DNA of 53,922 nt from Sphingobacteriaceae bacterium (lineage in GTDB: Bacteria > Bacteroidota > Bacteroidia > Sphingobacteriales > Sphingobacteriaceae): contig CANHGR010000012.1 of the NCBI GenBank assembly GCA_947460875.1, positions 1 to 53,922 on the forward strand, written 5' to 3'. Position numbers and translations under genes: made by a program. Shown in pieces: positions 41,773 through 49,990 of the stretch. The stretch's first letter is position 1, and every line of letters starts with the position of its first letter. The notes beneath the pieces were generated by a model. That model was not told where the DNA came from, did not search any database, and worked only from the letters and a program-made list of their open reading frames with translations.

Positions 41773-42969
41773 TTATTTTAAAGACTCTAAGGCATTCTTA
41801 ATACGTTTTACCGCCTCGATCAATTTTTCATCCGCTGCAGCATAAGAAATACGAATCGATTTAGGATCGCCAAAACCATCTCCGCTTACAACTGCAACGT
41901 GACCGGTATTTAACAGAAATAAAGCGACATCCTGCGCATTGCTAAGTACCTCGCCCTCTGGAGTTAATTTGCCGAAGAATGAACTTACATCAGGGAAGAA
42001 GTAAAAGGCTCCTCCGGGAAGGTTTACTTTCAACCCTTTGATTTCTTTAAGCAAGCCGTAAACAAGATCGCGTCTGCGCAAAAATACCTCGCGCATTTCT
42101 TTAATTGTATCTAAGCCACCTTCGTATGCCGCAATTCCTGCCTTTTGTGTGATGGAGCAAGTGCCTGAGGTTATTTGGCTTTGAAGCTTATCGCAGGCAT
42201 CTGCAATTAACTTGCTACTTACGGAATATCCTATTCGCCAGCCGGTCATAGCATATGCTTTAGACAGACCATTGATGATAATCACTCTTTCTTTTACGGA
42301 TGGAAATTGTGCAATGGATACATGTTTGTTTAAGAAATTGATATGCTCATAGATTTCATCAGATATGATATAGATTTCTGGATATTTTTCGAACACTTTT
42401 ACAAGGGCCGCTAATTCATCATAACTGTAAACACTTCCGGTTGGATTATTCGGGGAAGAGAACATGAACAGCTTGGTTTTTGGCGTTATCGCAGCTTCCA
42501 GTTCTTGAGGTGTTATTTTAAAATCACTTTCAATATTAGAGTCAATAAATACCGATTCGCCTTCTGCCAGCTTTACCAGCTCAGAGTAAGAAACCCAGTA
42601 AGGAGTTGGGATAATCACTTCATCGCCCGGATTAACAAGTACCATAATAGCGTTCGCCAATGATTGTTTGGCACCGGTTGAAACCACCACTTGATCAAAA
42701 CTATAATCCAAGTCGTTTTCACGCTTCAGCTTCGCCGCAATTGATTTTCTTAATTCAGGATAACCCGCTACCGGTGTATAGTAAGAAAAGTTCTTATCTA
42801 TGGCGTCTTTTGCCGCGGTTTTCACGAAATCTGGAGTAAAGAAATCTGTTTCTCCAAGGCTAAGGCTGATCACATCGACGCCTTTTGCTGCCAGTTCTCT
42901 TCCAAGTTTAGCCATTTTGATGGTTGCCGACTCTGAAAGGTTGTTGATTCTATCTGATAATATTGCCAT
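41773..42969 (-). CDS. Pyridoxal-phosphate-dependent aminotransferase, class I (aspartate aminotransferase-like)
   Basis: 398 residues, fold-type I. Features: VISLSLGETDFFTPDFVKTA (about 35-54), YTPVAGYPELRKSIAAKLKR (about 63-82), FMFSSPNNPTGSVYS (about 168-182), ISDEIYEHI (about 200-208) and the PLP lysine in NGLSKAYAMTGWRIGYSVSS (about 233-252). This is the AspC subgroup Ib of Bacteroidota and other bacteria, transferring amino groups between aspartate and 2-oxoglutarate; prephenate specificity cannot be excluded. Leads a two-gene operon with the heptose kinase. Divergent from the CDF transporter. Confidence 0.94.
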   Translation of the reverse strand: MAILSDRINNLSESATIKMAKLGRELAAKGVDVISLSLGETDFFTPDFVKTAAKDAIDKNFSYYTPVAGYPELRKSIAAKLKRENDLDYSFDQVVVSTGAKQSLANAIMVLVNPGDEVIIPTPYWVSYSELVKLAEGESVFIDSNIESDFKITPQELEAAITPKTKLFMFSSPNNPTGSVYSYDELAALVKVFEKYPEIYIISDEIYEHINFLNKHVSIAQFPSVKERVIIINGLSKAYAMTGWRIGYSVSSKLIADACDKLQSQITSGTCSITQKAGIAAYEGGLDTIKEMREVFLRRRDLVYGLLKEIKGLKVNLPGGAFYFFPDVSSFFGKLTPEGEVLSNAQDVALFLLNTGHVAVVSGDGFGDPKSIRISYAAADEKLIEAVKRIKNALESLK

Positions 42970-43102
42970 GATTTATATAAAAAGGCAAATATATGAACCT
43001 GCATCTAAACAGAAGCGATTATTTGTCATAATTCTATGTTACTTGATTATTTTGCGAAGCGAGCCGCTTAATTTTTAACTTTATCCAATTAGAATTCACG
43101 GT

Positions 43103-44083
43103 TTGCTGTCTCAAAAAAAATTAATCACTCTTTCACTCATCGTCGGCATTTTGCTTATGCTGATTAAGTTTTTCGCATATTTTATAACATCATCCAACGC
43201 AATCTTGACAGATGCTGCCGAAAGTATTGTTAACGTCATTGCAAGTTCTTTTGCCTTTTACAGTATCTATCTATCCTCGCAGCCCAGAGATGCTAATCAC
43301 CCTTATGGGCATGGAAAGGTGGAGTTCTTCTCGATCTTTGTAGAAGGAAGCCTAATAATCATTGCCGGCATTCTTATTATTTTTAAGTCCGTTTATAACC
43401 TGTTTGAGGTTCAAAACGTACATTCTTTACAGGATGGAGCAATTATCATAGGAATTACAGGTTCGATCAACTTTATTCTTGGTTATTATCTGATTAAAAA
43501 GAGCAAGAGCCTCAATTCTCTAACGCTTTTTGCTGATGGAAAGCATTTGCAGACTGACGCCTACTCTAGCGCAGGCTTAGTGGTAGGCCTAATACTCATT
43601 CATTACACCCAATTATTTTATTTAGATAGCATTTTTTCAATTCTATTAGGTTTATATATCATCTATAGCGGCTATAAGCTAGTTAGACGGTCGGTTGCCG
43701 GATTGATGGATGAGTCGGATGTAGGTATAGTAGAAAATGTAATAGAAATTTTAAATACAACACGTAAAGACGCCTGGATTGACGTCCACAACTTGCGTGC
43801 ACAACGCTATGGCAATGACCTGCACGTGGACTGCCATGTTACTCTTCCATATTATTTCGACTTGATTAAAGTACACGAAGAAATATCCCAGATTGATGCA
43901 TTGGTTAATCAAAAAGGCCCCGTTCAAACAGAATTTTTTATTCACACAGATCCCTGCCTACCACAATGTTGCCATTATTGTAAGATGAAAGAGTGCCCCG
44001 TCAGATCAGCACCTAAGACCACAGACATCGATTGGACAATGGACAATGTGACGAGGAATAAAAAGCATTTTGAGTACAAATAG
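43103..44083 (+). CDS. Cation diffusion facilitator (CDF) family metal transporter
   Basis: 326 residues. No ATG fits: the frame closes at 43076-43078 and the next Met is at residue 19, so TTG at 43103 (reading LLSQKKLITLSLIVGI) is taken as the start. Six membrane helices: the metal site of helix 2 is LTDAAESIVNVIASS (about 34-48), HPYGHGKVEFFSIFVEG (about 70-86) follows, and FADGKHLQTDAYSSAGL (about 146-162) gives the HxxxD of helix 5. The cytoplasmic domain ends in a Cys-rich tail (DPCLPQCCHYCKMKECPVR) that could bind zinc or a related ion. Exports divalent metal (Zn/Fe/Mn/Co) by proton exchange; the ion is not decided. Confidence 0.93.
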   Translation: MLSQKKLITLSLIVGILLMLIKFFAYFITSSNAILTDAAESIVNVIASSFAFYSIYLSSQPRDANHPYGHGKVEFFSIFVEGSLIIIAGILIIFKSVYNLFEVQNVHSLQDGAIIIGITGSINFILGYYLIKKSKSLNSLTLFADGKHLQTDAYSSAGLVVGLILIHYTQLFYLDSIFSILLGLYIIYSGYKLVRRSVAGLMDESDVGIVENVIEILNTTRKDAWIDVHNLRAQRYGNDLHVDCHVTLPYYFDLIKVHEEISQIDALVNQKGPVQTEFFIHTDPCLPQCCHYCKMKECPVRSAPKTTDIDWTMDNVTRNKKHFEYK

Positions 44084-44397
44084 AGAACAAGGAGTAAGGA
44101 GTAGATATTTTAAAGAACAAGGAGTAAGGAGTAAAGACTAAGCATAGGTAAATGGCCATTCGGTTTTTTTAATTCGGGAAATGATGAACATTGAGTCATC
44201 GAGCCACCTTTTTTATCAGCGCTGTCCTTATTTCCTTTCATCTTTACTCCCTTCCAGCTTTATTCCCTTAAATAGCTCCGTTCCTTATTCCTTTTTCCTA
44301 ACTTATCGTTATTTTTACTCCATGCTTTTTGCTCTATGCCATTTGTTCCCAGTTCCATGCTTTCTGCACCTTGGTCCTTGCTCTTCAACTCCCTCTT
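44084..44397. repeat. Intergenic region of degenerate pyrimidine/purine-rich repeats
   Basis: Two near-identical 20-mers with core GAACAAGGAGTAAGGAGTA lie at 44084-44103 and 44115-44133. From about 44220 to 44397 the opposite strand bias appears: runs of TTCCTT, TTACTCC and CCTTGCTC, which are partial reverse complements of the left copies. No protein is encoded apart from the start of the NUDIX frame; looks like decayed repeat DNA. No terminator or promoter is clear. Confidence 0.55.
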
Positions 44398-44850
44398 ATG
44401 TACAAATTTAACGTTCGCGTCTACGGTCTGTTGATCAACGAGTTTGACCAGATTTTACTCAGCGATGAAGAAGAATATGGAGTTCGGTTTTCGAAATTTC
44501 CGGGGGGCGGTCTAGAGTATGGAGAGGGCTTAATTGAAGGATTAAAGCGCGAATTTGACGAAGAATGTAGTGCTGATGTAGACGTTCTGGAACATTTTTA
44601 TACGACGGATTTTTATGTAAAATCTGCGTTTAATGAAAGTCAGATGATCAGCGTTTATTACCTGGTTAAAGCGAAGAGCAATCTGAATCTGAAATTTAAA
44701 GAAAAGATATTTGATTTTGATGAAGAGGGAGAAGTACTTCAGGCTTTTAGGTGGAAAAATGTTTCCGAATTAGAAACGGAAGATGCAACTTTTCCGACCG
44801 ACCAAAGGGTTATAGAATTATTAAAAGAAAGATGGCTGAAAAGAATCTGA
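44398..44850 (+). CDS. NUDIX hydrolase
   Basis: 150 residues from MYKFNVRVYGLLINEFDQIL, chosen because the domain's first strand begins here; the 23 codons upstream are translated repeat DNA. Nudix box: GGLEYGEGLIEGLKREFDEE (about 38-57) followed by CSADV; this is G-x5-E-x7-REuxEExxu with Ser for the second Gly. FRWKNVSELE follows as in small-nucleotide hydrolases. Cleaves a nucleoside-diphosphate-linked compound; substrate unknown. Its last 19 bp overlap the start of bioA, suggesting co-translation. Confidence 0.92.
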   Translation: MYKFNVRVYGLLINEFDQILLSDEEEYGVRFSKFPGGGLEYGEGLIEGLKREFDEECSADVDVLEHFYTTDFYVKSAFNESQMISVYYLVKAKSNLNLKFKEKIFDFDEEGEVLQAFRWKNVSELETEDATFPTDQRVIELLKERWLKRI

Positions 44851-46106
44851 CAGAACGCGATCGCGATGTGATCTGGCATCCCTATACCCAGATGAAAACT
44901 GCTGCCCCGGCTGTTCCAATTGTAAGAGGAGAGGGAGTTTATTTGATCGCTGAAGACGGCAAAAAGTATATCGATGCAATATCGTCGTGGTGGGTAAATA
45001 TTCATGGACATTCACATCCCTATATCGCCGAGAAGGTAGCGGAGCAACTAAAAGTATTGGAGCATTCTATTTTCGCGGGATTCACACACCCCACAGCGGT
45101 TGAACTTGCCGAACGTTTACTAAAAATACTTCCGTCGAACCAATCTAAAATTTTTTATTCAGACGATGGTTCAACGGCAGTTGAAGTGGCATTAAAAATG
45201 TGTTTTCAATATTGGAGCAATAAAGGCGAACTGAGAAGAAAAGTCATCGCTTTCCAAAACTCATACCATGGCGACACATTTGGAGCGATGTCTGTTAGCG
45301 CCCGCAGTGCTTTTACAAAGCCTTTTGAAGATTTACTTTTTGATGTAGAATACATCGAAACTCCGAACGCTCATAATATCTCAGATCTCAGATCGCACAT
45401 TTCAAATCTTAGATCTGAAATTTCAGCCTTTATTTTCGAGCCACTAGTGCAAGGATCTGCCGGAATGCTGATGCATGAAGCTACATACCTTGATCAACTA
45501 GTAGAAGCTTGTCGAGAAAATAGTATACTTACCATCGCCGACGAGGTTATGACCGGTTTTGGCCGTACCGGTGAGCTTTTCGCGATTGACACTTTGCACG
45601 AGCAGCCTGACATCATTTGCCTGTCCAAGGGCCTTACTGGGGGCACTATGGCGCTTGGGGTGACATCCTGTAAAGAAGAAATTTTTGAAGCTTTTTTGTC
45701 AGACGATAAGCTGAGAACCCTTTTTCATGGTCATTCTTTTACCGCTAATCCGATAGCGTGTGCCGCAGCCTTAAGCAGCTTGGATCTGCTGTTGAGCGCA
45801 ACAACTTTTAATGATATTAATCGGATACAAGAACGTCATGCTGGTTTCAAAAAGAAAATTGAAGGCCATCCAAAGCTAAAGGATGTTCGGCAGACAGGAA
45901 CGATCATTGCTTTTGAGTGGAATACAGAGGCGGGAACATCTTATTTCAGTTCATTACGAGACAATTTGTACGAGTTTTTTCTAGAAAGCGGAATAATTCT
46001 ACGCCCGCTTGGAAATATCATTTATATATTACCTCCATATTGCATAAGCGATGAGCAACTAGATTATATTTACGCCAAAATCGAAATTGCTTTAGAGAGA
46101 TTTTAA
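44832..46106 (+). CDS. bioA: Adenosylmethionine--8-amino-7-oxononanoate transaminase
   Basis: 424 residues from MAEKNLTERDRDVIWHPYTQ. Aminotransferase class III. DVIWHPYTQMK (about 12-22) and DAISSWWVNIHGHSHPYI (about 55-72) are BioA-specific; NSYHGDTFGAMSVS, IFEPLVQGSAGM (about 208-219), DEVMTGFGRTG (about 237-247) and the PLP lysine in LSKGLTGGTMALG (about 267-279). It makes 7,8-diaminopelargonate in biotin synthesis using SAM as amino donor. bioB, bioD, bioF are not in the window. The stretch SDLRSHISNLRSEIS (about 187-201) is encoded by repeat-like DNA (45377-45427). A ferritin-like gene starts one base after its stop. Confidence 0.95.
   Translation: MAEKNLTERDRDVIWHPYTQMKTAAPAVPIVRGEGVYLIAEDGKKYIDAISSWWVNIHGHSHPYIAEKVAEQLKVLEHSIFAGFTHPTAVELAERLLKILPSNQSKIFYSDDGSTAVEVALKMCFQYWSNKGELRRKVIAFQNSYHGDTFGAMSVSARSAFTKPFEDLLFDVEYIETPNAHNISDLRSHISNLRSEISAFIFEPLVQGSAGMLMHEATYLDQLVEACRENSILTIADEVMTGFGRTGELFAIDTLHEQPDIICLSKGLTGGTMALGVTSCKEEIFEAFLSDDKLRTLFHGHSFTANPIACAAALSSLDLLLSATTFNDINRIQERHAGFKKKIEGHPKLKDVRQTGTIIAFEWNTEAGTSYFSSLRDNLYEFFLESGIILRPLGNIIYILPPYCISDEQLDYIYAKIEIALERF
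45377..45427. repeat. Repeat-like segment inside the bioA reading frame
   Basis: The nucleotide sequence consists of TCTCAGATCTCAGATC and TTTCAAATCTTAGATCTGAAA, i.e. short repeats and inverted repeats of an ATCT(C/T)AGA word. It resembles the non-coding repeat at 32827-32853. It is translated in frame as SDLRSHISNLRSEIS within a loop. Confidence 0.45.
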
Positions 46107-46107
46107 T

Positions 46108-46719
46108 ATGGAACTGAAGGAACTTTTTACGGGATTAGTATCAGATAAAAATAAGCATGTAAAGTTATTAAACACGCTTTCGCTGATGGAGAATACAGGG
46201 GCGAGAAAGATCTCGGCTTGCGAACACAAAACTGACGTAACAATGATCGTTTTGAAGCATGCCGCGGAAGAACACAGACACGCCTATTACCTAAAAAAGC
46301 AAATCGCAAAACTAGATGAAAAGGCTTGTCCTACGTACGCAGACGAATACCTTGCAGCGCCATATGATAGTCGCCTGTATCTAAATAAACTGGATATAGC
46401 TGTTTGTAGATACCTGAAAGATATATTTGGATTTTCTAGTTCCGAACTTAGGTTCGCGGCTTACCTTCTTGTGACTTATGCGATTGAAGTACGAGCAGAT
46501 GAATTATATCCAGTCTATCAGGCTGTACTTGATGAAACGAAAAGCAAGGTAAATGTTAAATCAATCATTTTGGAAGAAGAGGGGCATTTAGAGGAGATGC
46601 TTCACCAACTAAAACAATTTTCTCCTGATTGGGAAATTCATGCTCAAAAGGCAGTGGAGATAGAAACAGGCTTATTTAAGGATTGGATTCAAGCCTTAAG
46701 CAAGGAGATTAGATACTAG
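46108..46719 (+). CDS. Uncharacterised ferritin-like di-iron protein coupled to bioA
   Basis: 203 residues, all-helical. The di-iron pattern E...ExxH...E...ExxH is visible: E28 in SLMENTG, E55-x-x-H58 in HAAEEHRHAYY, E127 in YAIEVRADELYPVY and E157-x-x-H160 in ILEEEGHLEEM. No signal peptide. The pattern is that of ferritin-like oxygenases/hydroxylases (MiaE, AurF, rubrerythrin relatives) rather than storage ferritin; I recognise no named family. One base separates it from bioA, so the two are translated together. A role beside biotin synthesis is a hypothesis only. Confidence 0.7.
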   Translation: MELKELFTGLVSDKNKHVKLLNTLSLMENTGARKISACEHKTDVTMIVLKHAAEEHRHAYYLKKQIAKLDEKACPTYADEYLAAPYDSRLYLNKLDIAVCRYLKDIFGFSSSELRFAAYLLVTYAIEVRADELYPVYQAVLDETKSKVNVKSIILEEEGHLEEMLHQLKQFSPDWEIHAQKAVEIETGLFKDWIQALSKEIRY

Positions 46720-46720
46720 T

Positions 46721-46760
46721 TTAAATCCCGATCCCGGCGATAAACCGGAACCGGATTTAA
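46721..46760. terminator. Hairpin between two convergent genes
   Basis: TTAAATCC (46721-46728) pairs with GGATTTAA (46753-46760); the interior CCCGG/CCGG can extend the stem. It lies between the ends of the ferritin-like and DoxX genes. A short T-rich stretch follows only after several bases, so terminator function is tentative. Confidence 0.4.
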
Positions 46761-46767
46761 GTAAGAT

Positions 46768-47172
46768 TTATTTCTTTAGGATTAGTTGATCTACTGAATA
46801 TTTTCCACTTCCAAGAACAAAAACAGCAAAACTTAAGGTTAGAAACGCAAAGGGTAATTCCTTCTCTTGAAATGGTTGTGCACCATGTGCGATGAAGTAA
46901 GCCACAAACATTGTAATAAAGATTGGAATTACGGAAAAGCGCGTCAAAAGTCCAATCAGAACAAATATTGCACAAAATAATTCTGCAGATATTACTAGGT
47001 TGAACGAAAGTGACGAGCCTATTCCAATCAGATCGGGAAATACAGGAGCTATTTGATCGTATCCCATAAATTTGCTGTAACCATGTGTCATCATTAATCC
47101 ACCGAAAACTAGTCGTAGGAGGAGAATGCCAAGATCGATATCTAGAGGCAAGGAGCTAAGGAGTTTTTTCAT
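46768..47172 (-). CDS. DoxX family membrane protein
   Basis: 134 residues with four membrane spans: LGILLLRLVFGGLMMTHGYS (about 14-33), FNLVISAELFCAIFVLIGLL (about 57-76), SVIPIFITMFVAYFIAHGA (about 80-98) and AFLTLSFAVFVLGSGKYSVD (about 109-128). LLRLVFGGLMMTHGYSKF and the GSGKYSVD ending are the DoxX signature. Function in bacteria is poorly defined (quinone or redox-related membrane partner). Convergent with the ferritin-like gene. Confidence 0.9.
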   Translation of the reverse strand: MKKLLSSLPLDIDLGILLLRLVFGGLMMTHGYSKFMGYDQIAPVFPDLIGIGSSLSFNLVISAELFCAIFVLIGLLTRFSVIPIFITMFVAYFIAHGAQPFQEKELPFAFLTLSFAVFVLGSGKYSVDQLILKK

Positions 47173-47602
47173 ATTTTTTTTAACGTAAACTTAAGGCGTT
47201 ATCGGCCAGTCTAATGTATGGTAATTGTCAAGAAATTAAAAACTTAATGAAAGGCTAAGATTTATTTCAATCTGTGGTTTCTTAACTGTGGCTGGTGTTT
47301 TCACGATACCACTGAGGTACATGCATTTTTCCTGTTGTGTGTGGTACGGTGAAAAAGAAACCTCTCAAAATCCATAGGTGTATATTTTATTCGTCTTGTT
47401 GCTTGTATTTTTGTTCTAACAGATGTAATAATTGGGAGGCGATTTGTTTAAATACCACTAGAATTTATAATTTAAAATGGATCGTTTGAGATGTACAAAA
47501 TCATCGATATTAGTTGCTTAGGTTTTAATTTTTTTAATCCTCCATTTATTTTTTACCTTTTACGTTTTATCTTTAAGGATGTCTATAAACTGAACCCTTG
47601 TT
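47173..47602. other. 430-bp intergenic region, no gene seen
   Basis: AT-rich; frames are short and unconvincing. T-rich stretches near 47525-47580 (with ACGTTTTA, also part of the ACGT-rich repeats in the ebo cluster) precede the GH43 gene. No TAnnTTTG at a suitable place, no tRNA or IS ends. Confidence 0.5.
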
Positions 47603-49339
47603 ATGAACCGATTCTCGAAAGAACTTTTTTTAACGCTAGCATGTGCTGTTTTAGTTTCAACAACCTCTGCTCAGATAACTCCTGTTTCGTCGGCTGTTCA
47701 AAAAACTATTAGCAATCCAATGAACTTGAGCTACCGTTTTTGCCTTGATGTACCTTCTAGACGCGAAGCGGCCGATCCGACGATTGTGAATTTTAAAGGT
47801 GAATACTATTTATTTGCTTCTAAGTCTGGAGGATATTTTCATTCAGCAGATTTGATCAAATGGGACCTGATCACTACAAATGACCTGCCGATCGAAGATT
47901 ATGCACCTACAGCGGTAGTGATGAACGATGCAATTTATTTCATGGCTTCGCGAGGGGCACCTGTTAGTATTTTTAAATCTTCAGATCCGAAATCCGGGAA
48001 GTGGCAAGTGGCAAATCCATCTTTTCCAATTGGCATGATCGATCCCGATCTTTTTGTAGATGATGACGGACGATTATTTTTCTACTACGGATGTTCTAAT
48101 GTAAATCCCATTTATGGAGTAGAATTAGATCCGATTACGTTAAATCCTAAAGGTCCCGCAACGGCACTTTTTAATAGCAAAAGGTTGATCTATGGCTGGG
48201 AGCGAAAGGGGGATTATAACAACCAAGGTGAAAATCCGTGGATTGAAGGTGCTTGGATGACAAAAAGAAACGGTAAATATTATCTGCAATATGCAGGTCC
48301 GGGAACGGAGTTCAAAAGTTATAGTGATGGAATGTACGTCTCAGATAAACCGTTGGGACCGTTTACTTTGGCAACACACAATCCTATATCATACAAACCG
48401 GAAGGCTTCGTGGCAGCAGCCGGACATGGAAACACTTTTCAAGACAATTATGGCAACTATTGGCATATTGCTACTATGACCATTTCTCAAAAGCACATGT
48501 TTGAGCGCCGCCTTGGATTATTTCCCGCGTTTTTCGACAAGGATGGTGATATGCATGTTTACACAGGATTTGGCGACTTTCCGTATAAAGTTCCCACAAA
48601 AAAGATCGCAGGCCCGGAGGAGCTTTTTCCCGGATGGATGTTGCTTTCTCAAAATAAGCCGGTAGAGGTTTCTTCAGAATTGCAGGGACATTCTAAAGCG
48701 TATGCAATGGACGAGGAGATCAGAACCTTTTGGAGTGCTGCTACCGGCGACAAAGGAGAATGGATTAGTATGGATTTACAAAGAGAAAGTACAATTAACG
48801 CTATTCAGCTTAATTTCTATGAAAATGAGACGAAGATATTTGGGCGTTCGCCAGATATCTTTTATCAATATTTGGTCGAATACTCATCGGATGATAAAAA
48901 TTGGAACGTGTTGGCAGACAAGAGAGAAAACAAAATTGATGCTCCACATGACTATATTGAATTGAGTAAACCGATAAAAGCGCGATATATTCGATTAACA
49001 AATTACAAGGTACCCGGTGGTACGTTTGCAATGGCGGGATTTCGTGTCTTTGGTAAAGCCGGTAAAAAGGCTCCTGCGGTTATTGAAGACCTTTTAGTTA
49101 ATCGATACAAAACAGATCGATGCGTAGTGGATCTGACTTGGACTAAGCCAGTGGGCGCGACTGGCTTTAATATCCGATACGGAACATCGCGCGACAAGCT
49201 TTACCATAACTACCAAGTATTGTCTAATCATTCAATTAAGATCAATAGCCTGAATAGTGAGCAGAAATATTACTTTACGATTGATTCTTTTAATGAATCT
49301 GGGGTAACGAAGGGCAAAAGGGTGATTGAAGTCGAATGA
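47603..49339 (+). CDS. Secreted GH43 enzyme with F5/8 type C and fibronectin III-like domains
   Basis: 578 residues. Signal peptide MNRFSKELFLTLACAVLVST with cleavage at TSA-Q (about 23). The propeller shows the GH43 triad: D58 in AADPTIVNFKGEYYLFAS, D147 in GMIDPDLFVDDDGRLFFYYG and E215 in WIEGAWMTKRNGKYYLQY. From about 350 to 490 a discoidin (CBM32-like) domain (IRTFWSAATGDKGEWISMDL, YIELSKPIKARYIRLTNYK), and from about 492 a FN3-like module (DLTWTKPVGATGFNIRYG). A beta-xylosidase/arabinosidase-like role on plant glycans outside the cell is inferred. Alone, without Sus genes. Confidence 0.9.
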   Translation: MNRFSKELFLTLACAVLVSTTSAQITPVSSAVQKTISNPMNLSYRFCLDVPSRREAADPTIVNFKGEYYLFASKSGGYFHSADLIKWDLITTNDLPIEDYAPTAVVMNDAIYFMASRGAPVSIFKSSDPKSGKWQVANPSFPIGMIDPDLFVDDDGRLFFYYGCSNVNPIYGVELDPITLNPKGPATALFNSKRLIYGWERKGDYNNQGENPWIEGAWMTKRNGKYYLQYAGPGTEFKSYSDGMYVSDKPLGPFTLATHNPISYKPEGFVAAAGHGNTFQDNYGNYWHIATMTISQKHMFERRLGLFPAFFDKDGDMHVYTGFGDFPYKVPTKKIAGPEELFPGWMLLSQNKPVEVSSELQGHSKAYAMDEEIRTFWSAATGDKGEWISMDLQRESTINAIQLNFYENETKIFGRSPDIFYQYLVEYSSDDKNWNVLADKRENKIDAPHDYIELSKPIKARYIRLTNYKVPGGTFAMAGFRVFGKAGKKAPAVIEDLLVNRYKTDRCVVDLTWTKPVGATGFNIRYGTSRDKLYHNYQVLSNHSIKINSLNSEQKYYFTIDSFNESGVTKGKRVIEVE

Positions 49340-49662
49340 AGACTATGGTGTTTGAATGCCACTCGTAATGCTACGTTTCCCCTCAAAAATCAAAAATTTT
49401 ATGCCACTTAATCTCATGCTTCCCCTTTGAAATTACCTTAGGCGCCTAGCCCAGTTTCTCCGCAAGCGTCGTGGTTGGCATAAGCTTAAACTTTCTTAGC
49501 AATCCCAAATTTGTTCGACTATCTACGGGCAGTAGGTGCCAAGGTCTGTCGTCGTTTTTCCTCACGATGACAGATATGAAATTTTTCTTCATACTTCCAG
49601 CTCCTTAGACCTTGCGCCATGTCTTTGTCTTTACTCCATAAAATCTCCCTTATATTTGCTCC
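49340..49662. other. Intergenic region with decayed repeats
   Basis: No gene. CTGTCGTCG (49546-49554) and CGATGACAG (49565-49573) form a hairpin with one G-T pair, like REP remnants. From 49580 onward the DNA becomes pyrimidine-rich (CTTCCAGCTCCTTAGACCTT and similar), resembling 44220-44397. Confidence 0.45.
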
Positions 49663-49890
49663 ATGATAGAACCATTTGACATTTTTATAGGATCAACAGC
49701 CTATTCAGTATTTGCGGAAGAAGATGAGACCTTCACCATTTTTAAGGAAGGAAAGGAACATGTACGAATTCAAAAAGACACCGAAGGCATCTGGTTAAAG
49801 CTTGATTATGAAACAGACCTGCCTTTATTTGAAGAAGATGCAGAGGTGAATGAAATTGGAAGGCAGATTGGTTTGTATAAACCGGAGTAG
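49663..49890 (+). CDS. Small acidic protein of unknown function
   Basis: 75 residues, MIEPFDIFIGSTAYSVFAEE then DETFTIFKEGKEHVRIQKDT and IWLKLDYETDLPLFEEDAEV. Beta-rich with alternating polar/hydrophobic residues, no signal or membrane segment; composition is clearly protein-like. I recognise no family. Flanked on both sides by repeat-type DNA. Confidence 0.6.
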   Translation: MIEPFDIFIGSTAYSVFAEEDETFTIFKEGKEHVRIQKDTEGIWLKLDYETDLPLFEEDAEVNEIGRQIGLYKPE

Positions 49891-49896
49891 TAAGGG

Positions 49897-49975
49897 CTAA
49901 GTTATAGGTTTTAAGTTATAGGTTCAGTGTTTTCAGACTTCAGACCTCAGACCTCCAAATTCCAACTCCACACTG
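49897..49975. repeat. Direct and low-complexity repeats before the MHS transporter
   Basis: TAAGTTATAGGTT occurs twice in succession (49899-49911 and 49912-49924), followed by TCAGACTTCAGACCTCAGAC (49935-49954) and a pyrimidine-rich tail. The gap downstream of the transporter carries partial reverse complements. Confidence 0.5.
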
Positions 49976-49990
49976 TATATTTGATCTCCC

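Noticed and set aside
44084-44140. CRISPR array or tandem satellite
   Set aside because: Only two copies, low complexity, no spacers of constant length and no cas genes anywhere in the window.
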